Shown here piece by piece: positions 11,464-23,100 of a DNA stretch of 64,000 bases (position 1 is the stretch's first letter; the number at the start of each line of letters is the position of its first letter). The position numbers and the translations under genes are program-made. The notes under the pieces are model-generated. The model did not search any database, had not been told where the DNA came from, and saw nothing but the letters and a program-made list of their open reading frames with translations. The stretch comes from Carya illinoinensis (taxonomy: Eukaryota; Streptophyta; Magnoliopsida; Fagales; Juglandaceae): NCBI RefSeq assembly GCF_018687715.1, contig NC_056757.1:28873501-28937500 (forward strand), in the 5' to 3' direction.

Positions 11464-12707
11464 GGGTTAATGCACTTTGCCCCCTTGAACTTTCATTTAA
11501 TTTACAATGTGCCCCCAAAACTAATAATTGCATCAAAGTATACCCGTTTACTTTCAAAACTTCATAATCCCCCCTTCCGTCTACTATCAGCGTTAGATTG
11601 AATGGAAATTGAGCACGTGCAGCTTCTTCACCTGCAAAAAGTAAAATACCAAAGGAAAAATTTCACTTTGACCCCTCGAACTTTCACATGATTCTCAATT
11701 TCCCCCGAATGTCACATCAAATTATCTTTTTATAATAAATTAAATTAATTTTTTATAATAAATCTGAATTTACAAGTCTAAGATAAAAGACTAACAAAAA
11801 GATAAATATTTAAATTCAGTAAAAAATTATGATATAATTTTCTAATTTTTTTAATTTTTAAAAATATATTTGAATAAATTTATATAAATCACACTAAATA
11901 TATAAATATATTAACTAAATACGTAATATTAATAAAAATAAAGCTTTATTCCACTACCTCATGAATAGTTATTATTCTAATTTTATTTTTTATTTTGATT
12001 AATCACTTATATTCTTATTTATGGAACATGAGTTATTTTTCCTCTTCATAAAATCCCACAAAAAAGAAAAAAAAAAGGGAAAAAAATGATATTATAGATA
12101 CCATTCCAAAATTCAGGAGCTATTTGAAAATTAATGACAAATATATAAAATAAACATTGAAGAATTTAAAAATAAAATACGAATAATAGCAATACATGAG
12201 GTTGAGAAATAAACCTTTATTTTTATTAATATTATATATTTAGTTATATATATTTATATATTTAGTGTGTTTTATATAGAGTTATTCAAATACATTTTTA
12301 AAAATTAAAAAAATAGAAAATTATATCCTAATATTTTACTGAGTTTAAATATTTATCTTTTTGCTAGTCTTTTATCTCATATTTGTAAATTCAAATTTAT
12401 TATAAAATTTTAATTTAATTTATTAGAAAAATCTAATTTAATGTGACATTCGAGGTAAATTGAGAATCGCGTGAAAGTTCGAGGGGGTATAGTGAAATTT
12501 TTCCTTGGAGTATTTTTGTCTCTGCAAGTAAAGAAGCTGCACTTGAGTAGCATATGCTCAATTTCTGTTCAATTTAAAGCTGATGGTAGATGGAAGGGAG
12601 AATTGTGAAGTTTTGAAAGTAAGAGGGTCTATTTTGATGCAATTATTATTTTTAGGAGCACATTGTGAATTGAGTGAAAATTCAATAGGGCAAAATGTAA
12701 TTAACCC
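11464..12707. mobile_element. 1244-bp foldback element, probable non-autonomous Mutator-like
   Basis: The two halves are inverted copies of each other over almost the full length. The left arm starts GGGTTAATGCACTTTGCC; the reverse complement of the right arm starts GGGTTAATTACATTTTGCC. Pairing continues through 'ACAATGTGC', 'AATAATTGCATCAAA', 'ACTTTCAAAACTTCA', 'CAGCTTCTT', 'CCTCGAACTTTCAC' and the AT-rich middle, with the turn near 12080. Within each arm a second, diverged copy of the terminus occurs about 190-250 bp inward ('TTTCACTTTGACCCCTCGAAC' type). No protein is encoded. It splits LINE-A and is flanked by the 9-bp duplication. Confidence 0.88.
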
Positions 12708-12716
12708 AAAGAGAAA
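12708..12716. repeat. 9-bp target-site duplication AAAGAGAAA, right copy
   Basis: Exact match to 11455-11463. LINE-A coding similarity resumes directly after it. Confidence 0.85.
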
Positions 12717-12926
12717 GTTTGAAAGAGAATCAATAGTTGGAAAAACACATTCCTCTCTCAAGGGGGACTTCCCATATATTCAATGAGTGTATTCCAGCTT
12801 CCTAAGATATTGTATACTGAAATTTCTTCTATGAGATTATGTACTCCTTGTGTACTATCTTTGTAGCATATGTATTTTTAAGTCAAGATTGTTTTATTAA
12901 TTAGATCCTTCAGATTGTTTTATTAA

Positions 12927-15314
12927 TTAAATCCTTCTCAATAAGGATTTAATACAAGGAGGGCCAACCTCCATATCCACAATTAGAGTAGAAATATTCA
13001 AACCCTTTCTTGCCAAAACATGGGATATCTCATTAGCCTCTCTTCTTACATGATTGGCTAACCAGTGAGCAAAACAAAAAAGTATACATTTGATATCACT
13101 CACTAGCATCCCAGTACTAGTCCAATGTTTTCCATCATCTGTTATGGCTTTAATAACTTGAAGAGAGTCTCCCTCAAGTATAATGTTTTTTAGCCTCAAA
13201 TCTGCTCCAAAAATGGTTGCTTGAAAGCAGCAAAAGTTTATGCCAATGAAGGATCAGGAAATATACTCCTGTTCATTCTCATAGCAACTATGATTCTTCC
13301 TTTCCAATCTCGAGCTATCACCCCAATCCCAACCTTACATAGAGTTTTGTCAATAGCAATATCCCCTTACATAGAGTTTTGTCAATAGCAATATCCCAAT
13401 TGACCTTTATAGCATTCTTTGGTGGAGGTTTCCAACAATAAGTTAGATTGCTAGTTGCCTCTGAGGAGCTTTTCCTTTGTGTTTGATTCATTTTCAGCCC
13501 TAACAAAGTTTGCTTAGAGTGCATCACCTCAAAGTTAAAATGGGTTAAACCATCATGAAACACAAGCCCATTTCATCTCTGCCAAATTCTTCTTGCTACT
13601 ACTGCAAACTCATCTGATGATCTTTCTCAAGAACATCACACATAGCCTTTATCAGCTCCATAAAACCCTTCTTGGGAAAGTAGCTTTTTTTTATTTTCAT
13701 GGAACAATAACTCCAGGCATCTTGAACTGCAATACATCCTCCCAAGGCATGTGCCACTGATGCTTCTTCTTCAAGACATATCGGGCAATTGGGGCTCTCC
13801 ACTATCTTTTTTAATAAATCTAAATTTGTTGGTAAAGCCTCTTGACATGGTCTCAACAAAAAGACCTTTTCTGCGTTAGGAACATTTAGCTTCCACACTA
13901 ATGGCCATATTTTTCTTTTTCTGTTATTTCTTGAAGCCTTCCTTACAGATCTGTCTTGTATTTCTTGTTATAGGTGATAAGCACTCTTTAGAGAATTGGT
14001 CATTTGTAGTACATCTCCATATTAAGTTGGCTTGACTATTACAGAAGCTTAGAGGAATTTTATTTATGGTTTCAGCTTCTATTTTTGAAAAGATTTGATT
14101 AATTAGAGTTTGTTTCCAGTGATGAGTGTCTAGTTTAATCAAATGTTTCACTTTGGGATTTTCATCTATTATTCTGACAGCACTATAGACTTTGAATGAA
14201 ATTGGGTGGTGAGTCCATCTATCCTTCCAAATATGAACTTGTTCATCATTGCCAATTTTCCCCTTGTTCATTCTCCTATCAAATGTATTGCTGAAAGGAT
14301 GCTTCTCTATAGGAAAGAAGGTCTGCTGCCAAGTTTGGCCTAGAAGAAGGATCAATGCTCCACCCTTGCTTTGCAAGCATTGCAAGGTTAAAACTTTTCA
14401 AATCTCTAAATCCTAGTCCTCTTACAAATGTTTTCTTTCCCATCCTATTTTAAAAGACCCAATGTATCTTCTTTTCATTCTCTTGTTGTCCCCACTAGTA
14501 TTGTTGCATAACTCTATTTATATTGCTGAGTAGGGATTTGGGAAGTTCAAAAACTCCCATACTACAGGTGGGCGGTGTTTGAATCACTGACTTTAGAAGA
14601 ACTTATTTCCTAGCTTATGAAAGAAACTTCATTTTGTAATTATTGATTCTTTGTCTAAACCTGTCTAGAATGCATCTAATTGAATTGGACCATGATCTTC
14701 CAATGAGTGTTGGAAGCACCAGGTACTCTTCATATGACATATTTGATCTAATGCCTGCTATATTGAGAATTATATCTTGAGATTCTTAGAAAGTATTTTT
14801 GTTGAAATAGATTGAAGTCTTATCTTGGTTTAACCTTTGGCCAAATGCCCTCTCATACATCTCCAGTATGTGTATTAACCCACTCCACACTAAAGAGTTA
14901 GCTTTGCAAAATAGTAGACTGACATATACAAAGAAAATGCGGCTTATGTGAATCCTCCCCCCTAGAGCTATGGGAATGCTTGAGATAGCACCAAAGTTTT
15001 CTGCATAACTTAGAAGGTTGCTAAAAGCTTCAATACATAAAATGAATAGGTAAGGTAATAGTAGGTCACCTTGCCTAATTCCTCTTGTTGGTTTGAAAGA
15101 GTCTTGAGGAGTATTATTGATGAGTATTGAGTAGGAAACAATTTCAATGCACCTCATCACCAAGTCAGTCCATCTTTGTGCAAATCTCAACGTCATCAAT
15201 ACTGCTATCAGAAATGTCTATTCTATTCAATCATAAGCCTTACTCATATCTAACTTCAAAGCCATATAGCCTGATTTTCTTACTAGCATGTTGTTCATTG
15301 TGTGCATTGCCTTA
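12927..15314 (-). pseudogene. LINE-B ORF2, C-terminal half (RT, zf-RVT, RNase H)
   Basis: 15199-14786 holds RT motifs 'SILINNTPQDSFKPTRGIRQ' and 'LPYLFILCIEAFSNLL'; the FADD box has decayed to 'FFVYVSLLF'. 14385-13924 is the post-RT linker, and 13898-13599 is the zinc-binding zf-RVT domain ('WKLNVPNAEKV', 'LPTNLDLLKK', 'CPICLEEEASVAHALGGC'). 13563-13318 and 13199-12927 are the two parts of an RNase H domain ('IKVNWDIAID', 'ILEGDSLQVIKAI', 'NHVRREANEISHVLARKG'). Stops, frameshifts and the altered catalytic box show loss of function. The frame is broken at 15314 by the gypsy element and continues beyond 20623. Confidence 0.85.
13334..13397. repeat. 32-bp tandem duplication in LINE-B RNase H
   Basis: Two adjacent copies of a unit containing 'AGAGTTTTGTCAATAGCAAT', a local duplication that disrupts the RNase H reading frame. 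Confidence 0.85.
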
Positions 15315-15945
15315 TGATGCCAGATAAAATAGCGATTATCTTGCAAGCTAGTTCCAACAGATGATTCATAGGAGAAAAATCGCCCAAAACCAGAGAGAAA
15401 AATTTTTAGGGTTTAACTAAATATTATCAAACCAAGCAATAATGAAAATCAGTCCACAAGCCGGACTGTTATGGCCAAAAATCGTGTTTATCTTAATTTT
15501 GCCAAAAATAGCAAAATTCAGAAAATCACTCCAAATTGAAATTCAAAATAAAATAAGCAATCTGTAAAAAATGGGGCCCAAATCAAGTTTAAAATGACTT
15601 TCTAACTGATAAACGAAATATTACCATAAATAGTAAAAAATAATAAAACTAGTGATTTGGAAGGAAAAATAGCAGAATTTGAGGTTAAAAAAAGAGGCAC
15701 ATGGAGCTTGCTCATGTGGACAGCGTGCGTGCCGAAAAGAGCTTTCTGAATTGGGGTCTTATGCGCGATTCCGATGCCCGTAGCTAAAATTATGGCCAAA
15801 AAACTGAAATGCACTAAAAACGGCCCCAATTAGGAACATATCACAATCAATTTACGCATTTGCGTTGATCTGCCAACTCATGGTATCTCAGCGCCATCAA
15901 GGTGCAATCTTACAGCTCAGCATCATCTGTCTCGGATCCCTCTGC
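15315..15945 (-). repeat. gypsy 3' LTR
   Basis: Direct repeat of 19993-20623. Shared landmarks are 'ACCAGAGAGAAAA', 'AATGAAAATCAGTCCACAAG' and 'CATCTGTCTCGGATCCCTCT'. It abuts LINE-B coding sequence on its outer side. Confidence 0.9.
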
Positions 15946-18900
15946 ATAGTCGCCCCGGGTTGGAAAGAACTCGTCCTCGAGTTCAGAGTAGTGTCCTCAG
16001 AATCCACAAAACAAGGACTTAGGTGCTTCACATTAAAGACATCAGAAGCCTTCAAGTGACTGGGAAGGCGCAACTTGTAAGCATTATCATTGATCTTCTG
16101 CACTACCTCACAAGGTCTAATCTTCAGATCCTTAAGCTTATTATACTCACCAATGGGAAAACGATCACAATTAATACAGCCCAAACAAAATCACCAACAT
16201 CAAAAAGTACCTGACAAAGATGACTGTCAACCCGAGTCTTGTACTTGGTATTGCTCTCATGAATGGTCTGTTTCACCTGCTCATGGATACCCCGAAGATG
16301 CTCTGTCATCTCATCTGCTTTAGGACTAAAACATCCTATACGTGGAATGGGGGCTAAGTCCAGCACCCCGAATGGGTTCTGACTATAGACAATCTCAAAT
16401 GGGCTTAAGCCTGTTTTTCGATCTGTTGTAGGCAAATTCTGCTTGAGGCAATGCCAAATCCCACTGCTTCGGCTTAGTTCCTGCCAAACACCTCAAAAGG
16501 TTGCCCATACTCCGGTTCACCACCTCGATTTGGCCATCCGTCTGGGGGTGGTAGGTGCTAATAAAATTTAACTATGTTCCCAGTTTCCCCCACAGGCTCT
16601 TCCAGAAATGACTGATGAACTTGGTATCACGATCTGAAGTGATGGATCGAGGAACACCATGTAAACGCACAATCTCCCTGAAATAAAGATGGGCAATCCG
16701 GACAGCATCCATAGTCTTCTTGCAAGTTACAAAATGGGCCATCTTGGAAAACCTATCAACCACAACAAAGATAGAATCCAAGGCCCTTTGGGTGCAGGGT
16801 AAGCCCAATACAAAATCCATGCTAATATCGAACCAAGGAGCTTCAGGGACAGGTAAGGGAGTGTACAAGCCTGCATTGGTGAGAACTCCCTTAGATCGCT
16901 GGCACACATAACAACGGTCCACATAATGGGCCACGTCACTAGTCAACTTGGGCCAATAAAAGTCAGAAGAGATAAGGGCCAATGTCTTATCTCGGCCAAA
17001 GTGTCCCTCATTATGAAGCTCACTTATAATTTGCTGCCTCAATGAACAATCTGGAATGCACAACTGTAATCTACGAAACAGATACCCATTATGCAAAATA
17101 AAATCATGACAATGGCCATCAGTTACCTCTTGAAATATCCTTCCAAAGGAAGGATTAGCTGCATACATATCTATGAACGTCTCAAAGCCTACAACTTTGG
17201 TACTCATGGTGGTGAGGAGTAAGGTACGATGGCTCAGGGCATCTGCGACGCGGTTCAGACTCCCTGCTTGGTGCCTCAGCGTAAGGCTGAACTCTTGCAA
17301 GTATGCCACCCACTTGGCATGCTGTCTACTCAGGCTTGTGTTGGCCATTAATGTACTTCAGGGCCTCATGATCAGTAAACAGAATAAACTCCTTCTGTAC
17401 CAGGTAGTGACACCAATGCCTCAGGGACTGAACTATGGCATAGAACTCCAGGTAATAAGTGGAATAATTTTTCTTGGATCCTGATAGCTTCTCACTGAAA
17501 AAAGCAATCGGACGACCTGCCGGACTCAGAACACCACCAATACCAACGGCAGATGCATCACAATTTACCTCGAACACTTTGTCAAAATCAGGGAGTGCCA
17601 AAACTGGTGCCTCGTTTATCTTCTGCTTGACCAGTTGAAAATTGGCCTCTACCTCTTTAGACCACTGGAAATCACGCCCTTTAAGGCACTCTGTGATAGG
17701 GGCAATCAGAGTGCTGAAATTTCTGATGAACCGGCGGTAGAAAGATGCCAATCCATGGAAACTTTGGATGTCATATTGTCATGTAAGGTTCTTGGTCTGG
17801 GCCACTCCAAGACTACATCTATCTTTGACTGATATGCACGAACACCATCAGTAGACACAACAAAACCAAGAAAAGTCATAGAAGTAGTGAAGAAAGAACA
17901 CTTCTTCTGATTGACAAACGAACACTTCGTTTTCAGCATCTTAAAAACAGCACGAAGGTGATCAAAGTGTGAAGCCCATGTCGGACTATAAATGAGGATA
18001 TCATCGAAGTAAACTACAACGAATTTTCCCATAAAAGGCCGCAAGACCTGATGCATAAATCTCATGAACGTGCTGGACGCATTGAATAGCCCAAAAGGCA
18101 TGACCATCCACTCATACAACCCTTGTGGCGTCTTAAATGCCGTCTTCCACTCATCTCCAGGCCTTATTCTGATCTGCTGGTATTCACTTTTAAGGTCAAT
18201 TTTTGAGAAGACCTTAGAACCAGATAGTTGATCCAACATATCATCCAGACAGGGAATTGGAAACCGGTACTTCACTGTAATTCTGTTGATAGCTCGGCTG
18301 TCAACACACATACGCCAAGAACCATCTTTCTTTGGCACTAGCAGGGTAGGGACTGCACATGGGCTCATACTCTATCGGATATAGCCCCTCTCCAACAACT
18401 CTACCACCTGTCGCTGCAACCTAGACATGGAAAGCAGGTTACTATTATTGGCTACCGGGGTAGGAGTGAGTCCTTCCCGCCGGGGCGCCAACATAATCTT
18501 TTTTCCTTTGATGTTAAAGGAATACGTATTCTTTCATCCATCATGAATGACACTGCGATCATACTGCCAAGGTCGACCCAACACGCATCCATAGACACAA
18601 CATCACACCAGACATTATCGAAATATTTTCTACCAATTGAAAAAGACACGAGGCATCGCCTATCAACTGTTACCTCACTGCCTTTATTTAGCCATGACAA
18701 CTTGTATGGCTTAGGATGACAGTCCGTCTTCAACTGTCATTTCTGGACAACTTCCTCGGACACTACATTCTCACAACTGCCACTGTCAATGATCATTTTG
18801 CAGACTTCATCTGCAACTGTGCAAGTTGTGTGAAAAATATTGGTTCTTAACCAATCGTCCCCTGAATCGCCTTTGGGAGTCAGTAGACTCTTGCGAACGA

Positions 18901-19866
18901 CCAGAGTCTCATGACCATCTCCATACAGCACATCATCAGTCTCATCATCATCATACACGGGCTCGCCAATCTTCTCAGTCTCGTCTGCCTCGTTTTCCTC
19001 AATCAACAAACTTTTGCCCTTTTGATTAGCAGGCTTCCTACAATCAGTTGCCCTATGCCCCTGTTCACCACAACGAAAACATCTAATAGTAGGGTTAGAA
19101 TTACTCTGCGATGGCTGCTGGATAGGACGAGAATCCTAAGGGCGAACTGGCCGACTGTTTTGATCACTCCTGATCATTGGTCTCCTGTTTTGCTATTTTT
19201 CAATAGCAAGTGCATGCTGGTAGGCCTTCGAAACATTCCACAGTGAATGAAGGCTGAAGACATCTTGCAAGGGCTGGCGCAAACCACCCAAATACCGTGC
19301 CAACATCTACTCCTCCGTCTCAGATAAATCGTTTTGGGCGACCAATTGGTAAAACTCCTCTGTGTAATCATCGACTGATTGCGCGCCCTACCTCAACGCA
19401 TGAAGTCACTGAAACAAGGTTTGCGTGTAACCAAAGGGAAGAAGTGACCCTTCATCTTCTTCATCATCTTCTCCCAATCAGTGATCTTGGCCTTGTCGTG
19501 CCTGTCTCGTGAACGTCACAACTGCTCCTACCACACAGATGCTCTGTCCTTGAGTTTGATGGCGATCAGTTTCACTTTCACATGATCGGGGACTTCCTTA
19601 TAATAAAAAATACGCTCCACTTCGTTAATCCAATCAACGAATCCCTCGACCTGTAACGTACCAGAAAACTCGGGCAGATCTACTCCAAAACTGAGGTCTC
19701 CATGACGCTTCTCCCGACCACGATGCTCCCGGAATAGAGCACGATTGTGATATGGGTTTTTGAAAGTGGAATTAGAATCGTGATCAGAGGCCTCACGATC
19801 CTCGAAATCCTGCGCCGCCAGGCGCTGGGTTAATTCTGCGACTTGCCTCTGTAAATCCTCAATCAT
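15897..19866 (-). pseudogene. gypsy gag-pol, multiply broken
   Basis: In order on the minus strand: gag from 19866 ('LPEFSGTLQVEGFVDWINEV'); a CCHC knuckle near 19040-19085 ('CFRCGEQGHRATDC'); an aspartic protease with 'IIDSGS' near 18800; reverse transcriptase 18368-17706 ('[18 protein letters not shown]', '[12 protein letters not shown]', active site '[11 protein letters not shown]'); RNase H 17751-17326 ('[13 protein letters not shown]', 'LFTDHEAL'); integrase 17348-16124 with an HHCC zinc finger ('HNEGHFGR', 'CYVCQRSKG') and 'MDFVLGLP'. An integrase C-terminal piece follows to 15897 ('INDNAYKLRLP'). A frameshift near 17775 separates RT from RNase H, and further stops break gag and integrase. 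The catalytic residues listed are still readable, so decay is moderate. Confidence 0.9.
15946..15962 (-). other. possible gypsy polypurine tract
   Basis: In element orientation 'CCAACCCGGGGCGACTA' lies just before the 3' LTR, the position of a plant gypsy polypurine tract. Only the GGGG core is purine-rich, so this is tentative. Confidence 0.35.
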
Positions 19867-19978
19867 CGCATCCTGAACGCTGCGATCACGACGTTGGGCT
19901 TCCTCATTCGGAACCTACCCACAAAGACCATGACAACCAGCCATTGAAACTGATGAAATTTCCCAGGAAGATGTTGAA

Positions 19979-19990
19979 GCTTTGATGCCA
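19979..19990 (-). other. gypsy primer-binding site
   Basis: In element orientation TGGCATCAAAGC follows the 5' LTR almost directly. It matches the initiator-methionine tRNA primer site TGGTATCAGAGC at 10 of 12 positions, as in many plant LTR elements. Confidence 0.65.
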
Positions 19991-19992
19991 AC

Positions 19993-20623
19993 TGACACCA
20001 GACAGAATAACGATTATCCTACAGGCTAGTTCTAACAAATGATTCACAGGAGAAAAATCGTCCAAAACCAGAGAGAAAAGTCTCTAGGGTTTAACTGAAT
20101 ATTATCAAATCAAGCAATAATGAAAATCAGTCCACAAGCTGGACTGTTATGGCCAAAAATCATGTTTATCCGAATTTTGTCAAAAATAGTAAAATCTTGA
20201 AAATCACTCCAAATTGAAATTCAAAATAAAATAAGCAATCTGCAAAAAATTCGGCCCAAATCGGGTTAAAAATGACTTCCTAACTGATAAACGAAATATT
20301 ACCATAAATAGTAAAAAATAATAAAACTAATGATTAGGAGGGGAAAACAGTATAATTTGAGATCGAAAAAAAAGGCACATGGAGCTTGCTCATGTGGACA
20401 GCGTGCGCGCTAAAAAGAGCTTTCCGAATTGGGGTCTTATGCGCGATTCCGACGCCCGTAGCCAAAGTTATGGTCAAAAGACTGAAAAGCACTCAAAATG
20501 GCCCCAATTAAGAACATATCACAATCAATTCACGCCTTTGCGCTAATCTGCCAACTCATGGTATCTCAACTCCATCAAGGTGCAATCTGACAGCTCAACA
20601 TCATCTGTCTCGGATCCCTCTCA
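19993..20623 (-). repeat. gypsy 5' LTR
   Basis: Direct repeat of 15315-15945, with about one difference per ten bases in the part compared by hand. Confidence 0.9.
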
Positions 20624-21790
20624 CAATAATATTATTTGAAATTTTACTTTCATGGCAAAAAAAAAAAAAAAAGACTAAGTGGGGGAGATAATATCAGTCA
20701 AGATAGATTTCAACCTATTAGCCACAACCTTTGAAACAATTATATAAATTATATTGCAAATACTAATTGGTCTAAAATCGGAGAATTTATTAGGAGACTT
20801 GAATTTTGTAATAAGAGCAATGTAAGTCTCATTTATTTCACCAACCAAACCATTCGAGTTAACCACACGAAGGACAGTAGCACATACGTCTTTTCCAACT
20901 GTGGTCTAGCATTTTGGTGGGAGCATACTAGAAAGCCGTCTAGACTTGGGGAGCTAAGAGCATTGATTAGAAAAATAACCTTCTTGACTTTCTGGACAGT
21001 AAACTCTTTAAGGAGGGAAGAATTATTTTTTTTTTTTGCATTTACTTTTGGAGCCATGAACAACAAGCACTCTTCAGTTCTTCTGGATGGGAGGGTGTGT
21101 CAAGCTCCTATAAGAACTTTTGGAATTGGTGACTAATCTCCTTGAGTGTTGTAACCATTCTTCCATTTTCATATGAGATTCTGAATAGAATTGGTTTTCT
21201 TTATATGATTTGCACACACTTGATTGAACTTAGTGTTTCTATCTCCTTCATTCAACAATCTATGTTTAGTTCTTTGCTTCCATTTGAGATTGTCTAAGTC
21301 TGCTTCCTTCTATAACTGTTTGATACTACTTGTTAAATCACCTTGGTCTGATTGATGAAGCTTTTGTATCTGATTGAGCTTGGAAGAGATGATGCCCTTT
21401 TGATTTCCAGATATCTTTTCAGTCCAACTAATTAGCTTATCTTTCCATCTTTGCAACCCAACAGTAGTGGCCCTTAGCTTATTAGTGGACATTGTTGGTT
21501 TATTCCACTCTTCCTTTATTAACAAATGACAATCCTCTCTCTATGTCCAACTTGTTTCATAGCGGAAAATATTTTTATCTAAATTGCCTGCATTCCAACT
21601 ATTATGTAAAGTCATCAGTAAAGGACAATGATCAGAACTTTGTGCAATCGAGACTCTCATTGATGTTTCTTTGAACATTTCATGCCAAGTGGTGTTTCCA
21701 AAAGCTCTGCCAATTCTTTCTTTGGTAAAAAAAATTGGCCTTCTCTATTATTGCTCCAAATGTACATATCACCAATGTAGCCTAGGTCAC

Positions 21791-21793
21791 TTA
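21791..21793. repeat. TTA target-site duplication, left copy
   Basis: TTA here and at 22263-22265 flank the MITE, the 3-bp preference of PIF/Harbinger (Tourist) elements. Confidence 0.8.
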
Positions 21794-22262
21794 GAGCACT
21801 AGCATTGGCTTCATCAAAAGCCAATGCATTTTTAAATTTTGATGAATTTATTTAAAATGAACTTGCATTGAATTCATCAAATGGATATTTGGGAAGTTTT
21901 GAGCTACAGTAATTGTTGTTCTTCCTTCAAATTTGAAGGTCTACTATTCTACATTCAAACTAATATTTTATTCTAATTTTAATAGGCAATGGTTTTATTT
22001 TATTTTATTCTAAATTATTTGGAAATCAATTATTTAAGTACTAAATTAAACTATTAATGTCTATATGGTTAGCATAATTACAAAATATGAAGAAAAAAAT
22101 TAAAAATATTATTATTAAAAAAATAATATTATATTATTATTTTGATGAATCTAATGACTAATTCAATGTGGAATTATAGATATGAAGGTTTTGGATTTAT
22201 GAAAAATTTTTACTTTTCATCAAATTTTAAAGATGAATTTGATGAGTCCAATGCTAGTGCTC
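21794..22262. mobile_element. Tourist-like (PIF/Harbinger) MITE, 469 bp
   Basis: The terminal inverted repeat GAGCACTAGCATTGG is perfect against the right end CCAATGCTAGTGCTC. Flanked by TTA on both sides. Interior AT-rich with no coding capacity. It lies inside the LINE-B endonuclease, so it is younger than LINE-B. Its termini resemble those of the element at 60097-60762. Confidence 0.9.
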
Positions 22263-23100
22263 TTAGACCTCAATCATCAACTGCTTCTTTGAATGCTTCT
22301 AGTTATTTGTAAGATCTAACAACTGCTCCATATTTTTTAGTGCGGTGAAGAATCTCATTAAAATTACACATACAAAGCCATGCCACAATTACCAAGCTTT
22401 AGTGCTCGAATTAGATTCCAACTATTTATTCTTTTAGCAGTCAAAGGGTTTCCATAAAATTATGTTAAGAATTGCTTCTCACTTCCTGGTTTTGTAACTC
22501 TTAGGGAGATATGGCTAAGTATTAGAGTCTAGAGTAATATTCATCTGACCTTTCCACATGAAAGCCATGCCTCCACTTAGACCCTTGCTGTCAACTACAA
22601 AGCTATGCTTAAAACCTAATCCATTCCTCACTTTCTCCACCTTCATTCTATTTCATTTTGTTTCAATAAAATACAAATTTTGGAAACTTATTCTTCTCCA
22701 TTTGATGAAGGTCTTTAACTTTAGGGGTTCACAAACCTCTAGCAGTTCCAACTTAAGTAAATCATGGCTGTTGGTGAGGATGTTTAACGACTTGCACCAT
22801 TTCTTTATAGTTTAAGCTCATTTCAAGAAAGAAATAGTGGAGGCTTTTGGTAGAGTTGTTTACACCTTTTAACAGACATACTGCCCAATTCATCTTCAAC
22901 ATTATTATCACTATCCCTTTTCTTGAAACCATCCTTTCCATATTGATCAATAATATCTTGGGAAGCAATTTGAGTAATAAAAAATTTATCTCTTGCTCTT
23001 ATTTTCCATCTGACTTTTTTTTTGGGGGGGGGCGGGGGGGGCCTAGAATTTGAATTTGATTACAAATAAATTGATCTAGAGAACTTAGCTGATTAGACAG

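Larger units (their letters stand above)
2590..12880 (+). mobile_element. LINE-A: L1-type LINE, plus strand, split by two later insertions
   Basis: The remaining ORF2 reads in order across three blocks. 2601-3437 carries the end of the endonuclease ('RLDRSVANLKWLELF' then 'SRCADHNQLLL') and the linker ('KWKQRAKMNWYRLGDKTTKYF'). 10517-11463 carries the reverse transcriptase. 12708-about 12800 carries 'SQGGLPIYSMSVFQLPK'. Removing 3438-10516 and 11464-12707 restores continuous LINE similarity. ORF1 and most of the endonuclease are missing, so the copy was 5'-truncated or eroded. The 3' end is uncertain, because similarity fades around 12800-12880 next to LINE-B. Confidence 0.8.
15315..20623 (-). 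mobile_element. Ty3/gypsy LTR retrotransposon, 5.3 kb, minus strand
   Basis: Two direct LTRs of about 631 bp (15315-15945 and 19993-20623) bound an internal region coding, on the minus strand, for gag, protease, reverse transcriptase, RNase H and integrase in the gypsy order. In element orientation the LTR begins TGAGAGGG (TGCAGAGGG in the other copy) and ends in CTGGTGTCA or CTGGCATCA. Over the first 300 or so aligned bases I count about 30 differences between the LTRs, mostly transitions, so this is not a recent insertion. It interrupts LINE-B between 'NIIV' and 'KAMHTM'. No clean 5-bp duplication is left. No chromodomain is evident. Confidence 0.92.
20624..22815 (-). pseudogene. LINE-B ORF2, N-terminal half (endonuclease and RT start)
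   Basis: On the minus strand the endonuclease begins near 22815 with a decayed form of the plant L1 'WN-RGLGNPRTV+-LH' start, and runs to about 21540. A Tourist-like MITE interrupts it. 21525-21310 is the conserved linker ('WNKPTMSTNKLRATTVGLQRWKD' region). 21066-20675 begins the reverse transcriptase: a degenerate 'P-LDGF' block, then 'INETYIALITKFKSPNKFSD' and 'RPISICNIIYIIVSKVVANR'. The frame stops at 20624, where the gypsy LTR starts. Several stops and frame changes are present. Confidence 0.78.
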
